Assembly: GCA_002724925.1 (NCBI GenBank)
Contig: PBQA01000008.1
Location: 1 to 40,681, forward strand
DNA length: 40,681 bases
Direction: 5' to 3'
Origin: Oceanospirillaceae bacterium
GTDB taxonomy: Bacteria; Pseudomonadota; Gammaproteobacteria; Pseudomonadales; Oceanobacteraceae
Within the stretch, counting starts at the first letter, position 1. Each line of letters opens with the position of its first letter. The translations under genes were made by a program, and so were the position numbers. Positions 29,295 to 37,230 of the stretch are shown piece by piece. Under the pieces are notes generated by a model. It was given only the letters and a program-made list of their open reading frames with translations, did no database searches and was not told the DNA's origin.

Positions 29295-29840
29295 ATGAAA
29301 GGCGTAGTGTTCGACATCCTCAGAGACATGATCGAAGAGAAGTTCGGCTTGGAAGGTTGGAACCAGCTTCTTGAAAAAGCAGGATCTCACGGTATGTACC
29401 TGTCTTCTGAAAGCTACGACGACAGTGAGATGGTCGCCCTGTTGGGTGCGGCTTCAGAAATGACAGGCCAGGATATACCGAACTTGCTTAAAACCTTCGG
29501 TGAATACATGGTGACTGAATTCTCTGTCCGATTCCCCGTTTTTTTCGACAACTGTGACGGTCTTATTGATTTTCTGAAGTCCGTAGATCAAATCGTGCAT
29601 GGTGAAGTACTAAAGTTCTATCCCGATGCCAATCTGCCGTCTTTTTCTTATGAAGAGGGAGTGAGCACGCTGACGATGATCTATAAGTCGGATCGCAAGT
29701 TGTGTCACCTTGCAGAAGGCCTGATCAATGGCTCGGCCAGGCACTTCAACGAGACGGTAACGATTGAACAACCCAAGTGTATGCACCATGGCGATGAGGC
29801 CTGTCACTTAGTGATAACCGTTGGGGGTGCTGATGACTGA
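29295..29840 (+). CDS. H-NOX heme nitric-oxide sensor
   Basis: A 181-residue stand-alone H-NOX domain. The proximal heme ligand is His102 (VHGEV), Pro115 follows, and the propionate-binding YxSxR motif is Y130-S132-R134. The N-terminus MKGVVFDILRDMIEEKFG is typical. There is no Tyr in the distal position (around 138-140 reads HLA), so it should bind NO and exclude oxygen. Cys137, Cys162 and Cys170 lie where zinc/redox cysteines occur in the Shewanella and Vibrio proteins (from memory). It starts 1 nt after the upstream stop and overlaps the kinase gene by 8 nt, so all three are coupled. Confidence 0.95.
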   Translation: MKGVVFDILRDMIEEKFGLEGWNQLLEKAGSHGMYLSSESYDDSEMVALLGAASEMTGQDIPNLLKTFGEYMVTEFSVRFPVFFDNCDGLIDFLKSVDQIVHGEVLKFYPDANLPSFSYEEGVSTLTMIYKSDRKLCHLAEGLINGSARHFNETVTIEQPKCMHHGDEACHLVITVGGADD

Positions 29841-30768
29841 AGACTATCGCGCGGCTTACCTGAGGGAGAAAACGCTCAGGAAGCAGGCGGAACAGATGCT
29901 CGAGGACAAATCCCGTGAGCTCTATGATTCATTCCGTAAGCTTCAGCAGGCACATGACAGCATGCAAGAGAACCAGAAGGCGCTGTTGCACAACGAGAAA
30001 ATGGCGTCTCTTGGGGTGCTGTCGGCCGGGGTAGCACACGAGATCAACAACCCAATCGGTTTTATTTACAGTAACTTCTGCACCATGTCAGAGGGGATGT
30101 CCGACATTCAGACGTTCGTCTTCACTATGGATAAGCTGGTAAACAGTGATGCCGATGGCCAGAAAATACGTGACGCCTGGCGAGAGGGGCTGACCAGATA
30201 CGATGTCGAGTATCTGCTGATGGATTTCGAAAGTCTTACCTCCGAAACCATAGAAGGGCTTGAGCGGGTTAAACAAATTGTTGCCGATCTTAAATCCTTC
30301 ACCCGTGAAGATAGCGGGGAGATGGACTTGGTGGACGTTAACGAATGTGTTCGCGGCGCTGTGAACATACTCAGCAACCAGACCAAGTATCATGCACAGG
30401 TGCATGTTGATTATGGAGAGCTGCCAAAGGTCAAAGGTTACTTCGGTAAGCTGAACCAGGTGTTCACCAACATGATCGCCAACGCCAACCAGGCCGTTGA
30501 CGAAAATGGCGATATCCACATCTCAACCACCTACAACAATGGCTATATCGAGATCCGCTTCCGGGACAACGGCCATGGCATCAGTAAAGAGCATATGAAC
30601 CTGCTGTTCACGCCTTTCTTTACGACGAAACCGGTAGGTGAAGGAACCGGCCTTGGACTGTCGTTATCACATGGTTTCATCGAAGAACACAACGGCCGTA
30701 TCAAGGTAGAAAGTGAGATCGGAGAGGGCACAACCTTCACGATTTTCCTGCCGCCCGCAGACGACTGA
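29833..30768 (+). CDS. Soluble histidine kinase partner of H-NOX (HnoK-like)
   Basis: A 311-residue cytosolic sensor kinase with no transmembrane segment. An N-terminal coiled coil (about 10-60) leads to the phospho-acceptor box SLGVLSAGVAHEINNPIGF, with H69. The ATPase domain shows the N box (MIANANQAV), the G1 box FRDNGHGIS, and GTGLGLSLSHGFIEEHNG. The ATG at 29833 with GGGGGTG upstream is preferred to the TTG at 29821; it overlaps the H-NOX stop by 8 nt. By analogy with HnoX-HnoK, NO-bound H-NOX would inhibit autophosphorylation and so phosphotransfer to the receiver protein encoded first in the operon. Confidence 0.92.
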   Translation: MTEDYRAAYLREKTLRKQAEQMLEDKSRELYDSFRKLQQAHDSMQENQKALLHNEKMASLGVLSAGVAHEINNPIGFIYSNFCTMSEGMSDIQTFVFTMDKLVNSDADGQKIRDAWREGLTRYDVEYLLMDFESLTSETIEGLERVKQIVADLKSFTREDSGEMDLVDVNECVRGAVNILSNQTKYHAQVHVDYGELPKVKGYFGKLNQVFTNMIANANQAVDENGDIHISTTYNNGYIEIRFRDNGHGISKEHMNLLFTPFFTTKPVGEGTGLGLSLSHGFIEEHNGRIKVESEIGEGTTFTIFLPPADD

Positions 30769-30928
30769 ATCCCCCCAGAAGAACATTCATTAAAGAAATA
30801 GTACATATAGATACTATTGATTTTAATTATGGAATCTAAAGCACTACTATTCGCTCTGTCAGAAGTCGCGGGTCAGCAAATTCGCTGCTCTGTGAAACTT
30901 TCCAACCCACTCTTTTAAGGACTGACTT
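30769..30928. other. Intergenic region with the aceA promoter
   Basis: These 160 bp include an AT-rich block (about 30785-30855) upstream of aceA, and the ribosome-binding site AAGGA lies 8 nt before the ATG. No intrinsic terminator for the kinase operon is visible, and no single promoter pair stands out. Confidence 0.4.
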
Positions 30929-32524
30929 ATGTCAACTTACCAAGACGATATCAAAGCGGTAGCCGCGCTGAAAGAAGCAGCTGGTAGCCCATGGGATGCT
31001 ATCAACCCAGAATCTGCAGCTCGTATGCGCGCTCAGAACAAATTCCAAACTGGTCTGGACATCGCTCGTTACACTGCCAAAATCATGCGTGAAGACATGG
31101 CAGAGTTCGACAAAGACAAGACTAAGTACACTCAGTCTCTGGGTTGCTGGCACGGTTTCGTAGGTCAGCAGAAGCTGATCTCAATCAAGAAGCACTTCGG
31201 TTCTACTAAGCGTCGTTACCTCTACCTGTCTGGTTGGATGGTTGCAGCTCTGCGCTCTGAGTTCGGTCCTCTGCCTGACCAGTCTATGCACGAGAAAACT
31301 GCTGTAGCGTCACTGGTTAACGAACTGTACACCTTCCTGCGTCAAGCTGACGCTCGTGAACTGGGTGGCCTGTTCCGTGCACTGGACGCAGCTCGTGAAG
31401 CTGGCGATTCTGCTAAAGAAGCAGAAATCCAGGGTCAGATCGACAACTACGAGACTCACATCGTACCTATCATTGCTGACATCGACGCTGGTTTCGGTAA
31501 CGCTGAAGCGACTTACCTGATGGCTAAGCAGATGATCGAAGCGGGTGCTTGCTGCCTACAGATCGAAAACCAGGTTGCTGACGAGAAGCAGTGTGGTCAC
31601 CAGGACGGTAAAGTGACTGTTCCACACGCTGACTTCCACAACAAGCTGCGCGCTCTGCGTTACGCATTCCTTGAGCTGGGCGTAGACGACGGTGTTATCG
31701 TTGCACGTACTGACTCTGAAGGCGCTGGCCTGACCAAAGAAATCGCAGTGGTTAAAGAGCCAGGCGATCAGGGCGACGTTTACAACTCATTCCTGGACGT
31801 TGAAGAAATCGACGTAGCTGACATGGCTGAAGGCGATGTTGTATTCAACCGTGGCGGTAAGCTGGTTCGTCCTAAGCGTCTGCCTTCTGGTCTGTACCAG
31901 TTCCGTCAGGGCACTGGCCACGAGCGTTGCGTATTCGACTGTATCGAAGCTATCAACGCTGGTGCTGACCTGCTGTGGATCGAAACTGCAGTACCAACAG
32001 TACACGAAATCAAAGGCATGATGGACGAAGTACGTAAAGTACACCCAGATGCGAAACTGGTTTACAACAACTCTCCATCATTCAACTGGACTCTGAACTT
32101 CCGTCAGCAGACCTACGATGCATGGGAAGCTGAAGGTAAAGACGTTTCTGGCTACGACCGTTCTAACCTGATGTCTGCTGAATACGACGACTCTGAACTG
32201 TCTGCTGCTGCTGACGCTCGCGTTAAGACGTTCCAGGCTGATACTTCACGTGAAGCGAACGTATTCCACCACCTGATCACTCTGCCTACTTACCACACGA
32301 CTGCACTGTCTGTGGACAACCTGGCTAAAGAGTACTTCGGTGACCAGGGCATGCTGGGTTATGTTGAAGGCGTACAGCGTAAAGAGATCCGTCAAGGCAT
32401 CGCTTGCGTTAAGCACCAGAACATGGCTGGCTCTGACATGGGCGACGACCACAAAGAATACTTTGCTGGTGAGAACGCTCTGAAAGCTGGTGGTGCTAAG
32501 AACACTTCTAACCAGTTCTCTTAA
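30929..32524 (+). CDS. aceA: Isocitrate lyase, long Pseudomonas-type
   Basis: A 531-residue glyoxylate-shunt enzyme cleaving isocitrate to glyoxylate and succinate, needed for growth on acetate and fatty acids. The length and sequence follow the Pseudomonas aeruginosa form. The active-site loop is KQCGH with catalytic Cys222, in place of the KKCGH of the E. coli type. Other blocks: SLGCWHGFVGQQ, IADIDAGFGNAEATY, NNSPSFNWTLNFRQQ, ending IACVKHQNMAGSDMG. Codon bias is extreme, comparable to rpsB and tsf, so expression must be high. Malate synthase is not in the window. A partial copy of its 3' end follows. Confidence 0.97.
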   Translation: MSTYQDDIKAVAALKEAAGSPWDAINPESAARMRAQNKFQTGLDIARYTAKIMREDMAEFDKDKTKYTQSLGCWHGFVGQQKLISIKKHFGSTKRRYLYLSGWMVAALRSEFGPLPDQSMHEKTAVASLVNELYTFLRQADARELGGLFRALDAAREAGDSAKEAEIQGQIDNYETHIVPIIADIDAGFGNAEATYLMAKQMIEAGACCLQIENQVADEKQCGHQDGKVTVPHADFHNKLRALRYAFLELGVDDGVIVARTDSEGAGLTKEIAVVKEPGDQGDVYNSFLDVEEIDVADMAEGDVVFNRGGKLVRPKRLPSGLYQFRQGTGHERCVFDCIEAINAGADLLWIETAVPTVHEIKGMMDEVRKVHPDAKLVYNNSPSFNWTLNFRQQTYDAWEAEGKDVSGYDRSNLMSAEYDDSELSAAADARVKTFQADTSREANVFHHLITLPTYHTTALSVDNLAKEYFGDQGMLGYVEGVQRKEIRQGIACVKHQNMAGSDMGDDHKEYFAGENALKAGGAKNTSNQFS

Positions 32525-32548
32525 GACCTGATTAGTTGTTCTTAAAGA

Positions 32549-32572
32549 AGCGGCCTACGGGCCGCTTTTTTT
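32549..32572 (+). terminator. Intrinsic terminator of aceA
   Basis: AGCGGCC-TACG-GGCCGCT with a seven- to eight-base T-run, 25 nt after the aceA stop. An almost exact second copy lies 182 bp downstream. Confidence 0.92.
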
Positions 32573-32614
32573 GTGTCTCCAGCTTGGTAATGGCGCAAAG
32601 CATGTCTTCGTGGT

Positions 32615-32706
32615 CGACGACCACAAAGCCATATAAGAAAAGCGTTGCTGGTGAGAACGCTCTGAAAGCTGGTGGTGCTAAGAACACTTCTAACCAGTTC
32701 TCTTAA
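32615..32706 (+). pseudogene. Decayed duplicate of the aceA 3' end
   Basis: Positions 32645-32760 repeat 32463-32578 with one mismatch: the last ~20 codons of aceA, its stop, the spacer and the terminator. Upstream of that, 32615-32628 matches 32443-32456, but the segment between is changed and 10 nt longer, which breaks the frame. No start codon or ribosome-binding site is present, so it is a non-coding remnant of a tandem duplication or of a lost second aceA. Confidence 0.85.
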
Positions 32707-32730
32707 GATCTGATTAGTTGTTCTTAAAGA

Positions 32731-32754
32731 AGCGGCCTACGGGCCGCTTTTTTT
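32731..32754 (+). terminator. Second, duplicated copy of the aceA terminator
   Basis: Same AGCGGCC-TACG-GGCCGCT plus T-run as at 32549, carried along in the 3' duplication. It forms a tandem terminator behind aceA. Confidence 0.88.
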
Positions 32755-32765
32755 GTGTCTGTCTG

Positions 32766-32966
32766 TAAGAGGGAAGCTTCTTCCCGATATCGTTATTACC
32801 CGATGAATGTTCGGGGATATGATCCCCTCCTACATGCACCATGATCAGCTTGAGCGAATCATGGCAGGTAGCCAATGTGGGATTGAATCAGCCGAAGGCT
32901 ATTCGCGAAATCGAGCTGTCTGGTTATATGTAGGAGGGGAGCTTCTCCCCGACAATCGCGGTTGTC
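32766..32966. repeat. Cluster of three REP palindromes like those at the window start
   Basis: REP 1 (plus, 32766-32790) has GGGAAG-CTT-CTTCCC at 32771-32785. REP 2 (minus, 32811-32835) has GGGGAT-ATG-ATCCCC followed by CCTCCTACATG. REP 3 (plus, 32930-32955) is GTAGGAGGGGA with stem GGGGAG-CTT-CTCCCC, then a second hairpin GACAA/TTGTC (32951-32966). REPs 2 and 3 face each other like the doublet at 26-112. An 85-codon ORF over this cluster (32807-33064) is not a gene. Confidence 0.78.
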
Positions 32967-33388
32967 GCAGCAGGACATCGCCTCCGAATGACTGTAAAAT
33001 GACATCGGCAAGCTGCTTCCGGATGGGTGGCACGGAATGTGGTATTTTCCTGACACTTACATAAGAACTTCTTCCTATGTAGCTTGGAAAATGTTTCCAT
33101 TATCACAACAAGAATAAAAACATTATTTCCTGAGAAGCACTAATTACCGCGTATAACGCTGATCTACGGCAAGTAGTTATCTGACAAAGTCGTCCAATAT
33201 ACTGATTTATAAGGATTTATTTGCAGTAGCTGATGAACTTGTCAGTAACGGGCAAGCTTTTTGCTATTTTCCGTTCAGCCTATGTGGCCTCTGTCGCCAA
33301 TAGACACAAGGTCACAGTTCGTTAACACTGCGCGGGTAATCTCAAACACTGAGAAAGCGCGTTCTCAATACACGAAAGTAGAATAATT
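32967..33388. other. Intergenic region before the desaturase operon
   Basis: About 420 bp without a gene. It is AT-rich between 33060 and 33260 and includes an imperfect inverted repeat (ACATAAGAA/TTCTTCCTATGT, 33059-33080). Its end contains an operator-like palindrome (33350-33367) and should hold the promoter of the reductase gene. Confidence 0.45.
33350..33367. promoter_or_regulatory. Operator-like palindrome upstream of the reductase/desaturase genes
   Basis: TGAGAAAGCGCGTTCTCA is an 18-bp palindrome with only the 7th and 12th bases unpaired, ending 21 bp before the ATG at 33389. Pseudomonas desaturase-reductase genes are repressed by the TetR-type DesT; this site differs from the DesT operator I know but has the right size and place. 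Confidence 0.45.
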
Positions 33389-34516
33389 ATGAGCCAAGCA
33401 GAAACTAGTGTGCAGTCAGTAACTCCTCTGGAACGGGCCCGTCAGTGGGTGTCGCAGAGCCTGACTCAAGAGAATCAGATCACAGCGTACCTTGAACCAT
33501 TGATTCAGGTGGTCCTGCCAGGCTGGACCACCGATGCTGTGCGTTCAAAAGTCATCCAGGTACGTCCTGAAACGAACGATGTATACACTCTGGTTATCCG
33601 CCCTGGTAAGCGCTGGAAAGGTTTCAAAGCTGGTCAGCACCTGCAGATCACTGCCGAGCAGAATGGCTCTCTGCAAACCCGTTTTTTCTCTGTATCCAGC
33701 GCTCCGGCTTACTTTAAAAAGACCGGCCTGATCGAAATGAGCATCCGTGTACAGGAAGGTGGTCGGGTTACGCCCTGGCTGCGCGATGCGTTTGCCGCAG
33801 GTGGTATCTGCAATCTGTCTCCTGCTGAAGGTGACTTTACCCTTCCTGAGGGCAACCAGCCGGTTCTTATGATTGCTGGTGGTAGCGGCATCACTCCGTT
33901 CCGTTCAATGCTCAGCCAGATGGCGGCCAGTGGAGACAAGCGTGATGCGCACCTGATGTTCTACGTCAGGGATGCTTCTAATGCATTGTTTCAGGAAGAG
34001 TTTGAAAAGATCGCCGCTGAACACGACAATATTCGTGTGACCTTCATGAACAGTGCTGAAAAAGGCGTGTTCAGTGCAGAGCATATTAAAGAAATATGTC
34101 CTGATTTCGCTGAACGAAAAGTCATGATCTGTGGTCCAACACCTATGATTCAGCTGGTGCGTCAGGTCGTCTCAGGCGAAGGCGTATCCGCAGATAACAT
34201 CATGTTTGAATATTTTGGCGCGGCACCGATTGAGCTTGACCGTGCTGATGCAAAAGATGCTTACGTTAGCTTTGAGAAGGGCGGTGTCGCTGCAATTTCC
34301 AGCGCCGAAAATCCCGTCAGCCTTCTTGAGCTTGCCGAGCAAAATGGACTCAAGCCGCTGGCCGGATGCCGGGTAGGCGTTTGCCATCAGTGCAAATGTA
34401 CAAAGAAAAGCGGCGTAGTTCTCAACACTCTCACTGGTCAGTACTCCGACACGGGCAGAGAAGACATTCAGTTATGTGTGTCTGTTCCTGTCAATGACGT
34501 CGTACTGGATGTCTAA
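33389..34516 (+). CDS. Flavin/2Fe-2S oxidoreductase feeding the desaturases
   Basis: A 375-residue single-chain electron donor. The order is an N-terminal extension, an FAD domain with RFFS (98-101), an NAD(P)H domain with AGGSGITPFRSM (163-173) and CGPTPMI (248-254), and a C-terminal plant-type ferredoxin with Cys327, Cys332, Cys335 and Cys363. The architecture matches the partner reductases of Mycobacterium DesA3 (Rv3230c) and Pseudomonas DesC. It lies 14 nt upstream of a desaturase gene, so it should pass electrons from NAD(P)H to the di-iron centre. A candidate operator lies just upstream. Confidence 0.92.
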   Translation: MSQAETSVQSVTPLERARQWVSQSLTQENQITAYLEPLIQVVLPGWTTDAVRSKVIQVRPETNDVYTLVIRPGKRWKGFKAGQHLQITAEQNGSLQTRFFSVSSAPAYFKKTGLIEMSIRVQEGGRVTPWLRDAFAAGGICNLSPAEGDFTLPEGNQPVLMIAGGSGITPFRSMLSQMAASGDKRDAHLMFYVRDASNALFQEEFEKIAAEHDNIRVTFMNSAEKGVFSAEHIKEICPDFAERKVMICGPTPMIQLVRQVVSGEGVSADNIMFEYFGAAPIELDRADAKDAYVSFEKGGVAAISSAENPVSLLELAEQNGLKPLAGCRVGVCHQCKCTKKSGVVLNTLTGQYSDTGREDIQLCVSVPVNDVVLDV

Positions 34517-34530
34517 CGAGGATAATTATA

Positions 34531-35643
34531 ATGACAACACCTATCCCTAGTGCCGATACACTGGAATCATTCCACAAAGAACTGGATGAAATACGCGACG
34601 ACCTCATGGCCAAAGTTGGTGAGGAAGACGCCCGATACATCCGCAGAATTGTTCGCGTACAGCGCTTTCTGGAACTCGGTGGCCGTGCAGTTATGGTTGC
34701 TGGTTTCTACCATTGGATATGGTGGCTGGTCGGCGTTGTCATGCTGGGTTGTGCCAAGATCCTCGACAATATGGAAATTGGCCACAACGTGATGCATGGT
34801 CAGTATGACTGGATGAACGATCCTCATCTGAACTCGCGAACCTTTGACTGGGACAATGTCTGTGATGGTGAATCATGGCGCCGTACCCACAATTACGAGC
34901 ACCACACCTATACCAACATCATTGGCAAAGACCGTGACTTTGGTTATGACACACTGCGTCTCAGTGACGACGTGAAGTGGAAGGCGCACTATCGTTGGCA
35001 GCCCATCCGCTTAATCGTACTGATGCTGAGTTTCCAATGGGCGGTGGCCTATCATGAACTGTTTGGTGAGCGTATTTTCGTCGGCAAACGCCGCCCGGAA
35101 GGTAAGCTGCCAATCTCTCACGCTGAGTTGATTAAAGATTTCTTCTCAAAGATCCGCCGTGCAGTGTTCCGGGATTACATCTTCTACCCAGCCATTGTGG
35201 GCATCTTCCTTGGCTGGCCGATGTTCTTCGCCATCGCGGCAGGTAACCTGGTTGCCAATCTGATTCGTAATGTCTGGGCGAACATTATCATCTTCTGTGG
35301 ACACTTCACCGAAGAAGTACACACCTTCAGCGAAGAAGATTGCGAAAACGAAACTCGTGGTCAGTGGTACTACCGCCAGATTCTGGGGTCGTCCAACCTC
35401 GAAGGTTCTAAACTTCTGCACATCATGAGTGGCCATCTGAGCCGTCAGGTTGAACATCACCTGTTCCCTGATATGCCGTCTTATCGTTACGGCGAAGCGG
35501 CAGAACGTGTGCGGCAGGTGTGCGCTAAGCACAACATCCCATACAACACAGGTACGTTGTGGGATCAGTACAAAACCGTTGTGGCACGTGTATTCAAATA
35601 CAGCCGCCCACCTAAGAAAACAGGTGAGATGGCAAACGCCTGA
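34531..35643 (+). CDS. Membrane fatty acid desaturase 1 (DesA3-like)
   Basis: A 370-residue integral membrane di-iron desaturase. Histidine boxes: HNVMH (85-89), HNYEHH (120-125) and QVEHH (306-310), plus H302 in SGHLSRQVEHH. Hydrophobic segments lie at about 53-78 and 155-175, and a pair at 215-255. The N-terminal pattern and 'GHNVMHG' plus 'WMNDPH' are as in the Mycobacterium DesA3 acyl-CoA delta-9 desaturase, which likewise sits beside its reductase gene. It lacks a cytochrome b5 domain, so the upstream reductase is the likely donor. The exact double-bond position cannot be read off. Confidence 0.92.
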   Translation: MTTPIPSADTLESFHKELDEIRDDLMAKVGEEDARYIRRIVRVQRFLELGGRAVMVAGFYHWIWWLVGVVMLGCAKILDNMEIGHNVMHGQYDWMNDPHLNSRTFDWDNVCDGESWRRTHNYEHHTYTNIIGKDRDFGYDTLRLSDDVKWKAHYRWQPIRLIVLMLSFQWAVAYHELFGERIFVGKRRPEGKLPISHAELIKDFFSKIRRAVFRDYIFYPAIVGIFLGWPMFFAIAAGNLVANLIRNVWANIIIFCGHFTEEVHTFSEEDCENETRGQWYYRQILGSSNLEGSKLLHIMSGHLSRQVEHHLFPDMPSYRYGEAAERVRQVCAKHNIPYNTGTLWDQYKTVVARVFKYSRPPKKTGEMANA

Positions 35644-35662
35644 TATCTGACAGGTGTCTGAT

Positions 35663-35702
35663 AAAAGCGGCATTTTCCGGAAGGAGAATGCCGCTTTTTT
35701 TA
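35663..35702 (+). terminator. Terminator after desaturase 1
   Basis: AAAAGCGGCATT (35663-35674) pairs with AATGCCGCTTTT (35687-35698), 12-nt loop, followed by more T. It ends the reductase-desaturase 1 transcript, so desaturase 2 needs its own promoter. Confidence 0.9.
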
Positions 35703-36009
35703 TGTCATCATCTTATTTCAGAAGGAAGGAATTCTTTTCTAGTTATAAAAACTGTCCAGACTGGGAGATCAGACCTTCTCTCCACATGTCCCCAAATACC
35801 GGCTCTCCAGGGCTTTCATTTGTCTCAGACTCCATGTTTATGGCTGTCCTGGTTTATTAATGAAATCCAGGAAAGAGTGACTTTCATCGACACCAGTCAC
35901 TCACTGTATGACACTGGCAATCACTGCCGTCGTGGCACGTAAAGTGCAATTTGCTGGTAGCAACAGATGGATTGCTCAACAGCAGAATAGTCATTTCAGG
36001 AGAAATAAA
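35703..36009. other. Intergenic region between the two desaturases
   Basis: About 307 bp with no gene. Short ORFs at 35654-35860 and the 5' extension 35908-36009 have no support. It should contain a separate promoter for desaturase 2, which I cannot pinpoint. The palindrome seen before the reductase gene is not repeated here. Confidence 0.5.
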
Positions 36010-37131
36010 GTGACGACTCACATACCAAGTGCGGAGACGCTGGAATCATTTAAAAACGACCTCGATCAGATTCGTGACGAGGCGATGGCCAAAGTGGGTG
36101 AAGAAGACGCTCGCTACATCCGTAACGTTGTTCGGGTGCAACGCGTGTTGGATATCGGTGGGCGTGCGGTGATGGTTGCCGGTTTTTACCACTGGATCTG
36201 GTTTGTTGTGGGTGCCGTGATGCTTGGCATTGCCAAGATCCTCGATAACATGGAAATCGGCCACAACATCATGCATGGCGCATACGACTTTATGAATGAT
36301 CCGCATCTGAATGGCACATCGTTCGAATGGGATAACGTCTGTGATGGCCAATCCTGGCGTCGTACGCATAACTTTGAACATCACACCTACACCAACATCA
36401 TCGGCAAAGACCGTGACTTTGGTTACGACCTGCTGCGTCTCAGTGACGACACGCCATGGAAGCCGCGCTTTAAAAACCAGTTCTTCTGGTATCTCGGCCT
36501 CACCACCTTCTTCCAGTGGGGTGTTGCCTACCACGAGCTGATTGGTGAACGCGTCTTTTTTGGCAAAAAGAAAGTTGAGCGTCAGTCCGTCATCAGTAAG
36601 AAGCAGCTGGCGAAAGACTTCTTCGCCAAGATCCGCAAGAGTGTATTCCGTGACTACCTATTTTATCCGGGTGTTGTAGCGCTGTTTCTGGGTTGGCCAA
36701 TGTTCTTCGGCATTCTGCTGGCGAACATGGGTGCTAACCTGATTCGTAACATCTGGGCCTCCACGATTATCTTTTGTGGGCACTTCACCGAAGATGTCCA
36801 TACCTTCAGCGAGAAAGAGTGCGAAAACGAGACTCGCGGCCAATGGTACTATCGCCAGATACTGGGCTCATCTAATCTCGAAGGGTCGAAACTGCTGCAC
36901 ATTATGAGTGGCCACCTGAGCCGTCAGGTAGAGCATCACCTGTTTCCGGATATGCCGTCGTATCGTTACAACGAAGTCGCGGAGAAAGTGCAGGCGGTAT
37001 GCCGTAAGCACAATATTCCGTACAACACAGGCTCGTTGTGGAGTCAGTACAAAACGGTGGTTGAACGTGTACTGAAATACAGCAAACCGACACCCGAAGA
37101 GAAGGCGGCCTTTAAGCAAGTCAGAGCCTGA
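36010..37131 (+). CDS. Membrane fatty acid desaturase 2, paralogue of desaturase 1
   Basis: A 373-residue desaturase closely related to the preceding one along its whole length. I start at GTG 36010, with AGGAGA 6 nt upstream, since the protein then opens VTTHIPSAETLESF in register with MTTPIPSADTLESF of desaturase 1. All boxes are kept: HNIMH, HNFEHH and QVEHH. The C-terminal ~100 residues are nearly identical between the two; they differ most in 150-200 (substrate-facing part after box 2) and in membrane segments 215-245. A different chain-length or headgroup preference is possible. Confidence 0.9.
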   Translation: MTTHIPSAETLESFKNDLDQIRDEAMAKVGEEDARYIRNVVRVQRVLDIGGRAVMVAGFYHWIWFVVGAVMLGIAKILDNMEIGHNIMHGAYDFMNDPHLNGTSFEWDNVCDGQSWRRTHNFEHHTYTNIIGKDRDFGYDLLRLSDDTPWKPRFKNQFFWYLGLTTFFQWGVAYHELIGERVFFGKKKVERQSVISKKQLAKDFFAKIRKSVFRDYLFYPGVVALFLGWPMFFGILLANMGANLIRNIWASTIIFCGHFTEDVHTFSEKECENETRGQWYYRQILGSSNLEGSKLLHIMSGHLSRQVEHHLFPDMPSYRYNEVAEKVQAVCRKHNIPYNTGSLWSQYKTVVERVLKYSKPTPEEKAAFKQVRA

Positions 37132-37142
37132 TCAATACCAAT

Positions 37143-37171
37143 AAAAAAGCCGCTCATTGAGCGGCTTTTTT
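37143..37171. terminator. Bidirectional terminator after desaturase 2
   Basis: AAAAAAGCCGCTC-ATT-GAGCGGCTTTTTT, a 13-bp stem with A- and T-runs, 11 nt after the stop codon. The symmetric shape would also stop minus-strand transcripts from the enoyl-CoA isomerase gene. Confidence 0.92.
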
Positions 37172-37186
37172 CGTGTAGTACACACT

Positions 37187-37224
37187 CCCGTAGGGTGGGC
37201 ACTGCCCACCTGGGCAGGGTGGGA
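37187..37224. repeat. Second REP-type palindrome family
   Basis: GTAGGGTGGGCACTGCCCACC (37190-37210) contains the stem GGTGGGC-ACT-GCCCACC, followed by TGGGCAGGGTGGGA. This palindrome recurs in many proteobacterial genomes as an intergenic repeat (from memory); only one copy is in the window. It differs in sequence from the GTAGGAGGGG family. Confidence 0.55.
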
Positions 37225-37230
37225 AGTCTG

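Noticed and set aside
32807-33064. 85-codon ORF after aceA
   Set aside because: It runs over two REP palindromes and has no ribosome-binding site.
35654-35942. Short ORFs between the two desaturases
   Set aside because: They start inside the terminator and have no coding signal or ribosome-binding site.
35908-36009. Upstream in-frame extension of desaturase 2
   Set aside because: The 34 extra residues have no counterpart in desaturase 1, and AGGAGA sits just before GTG 36010.
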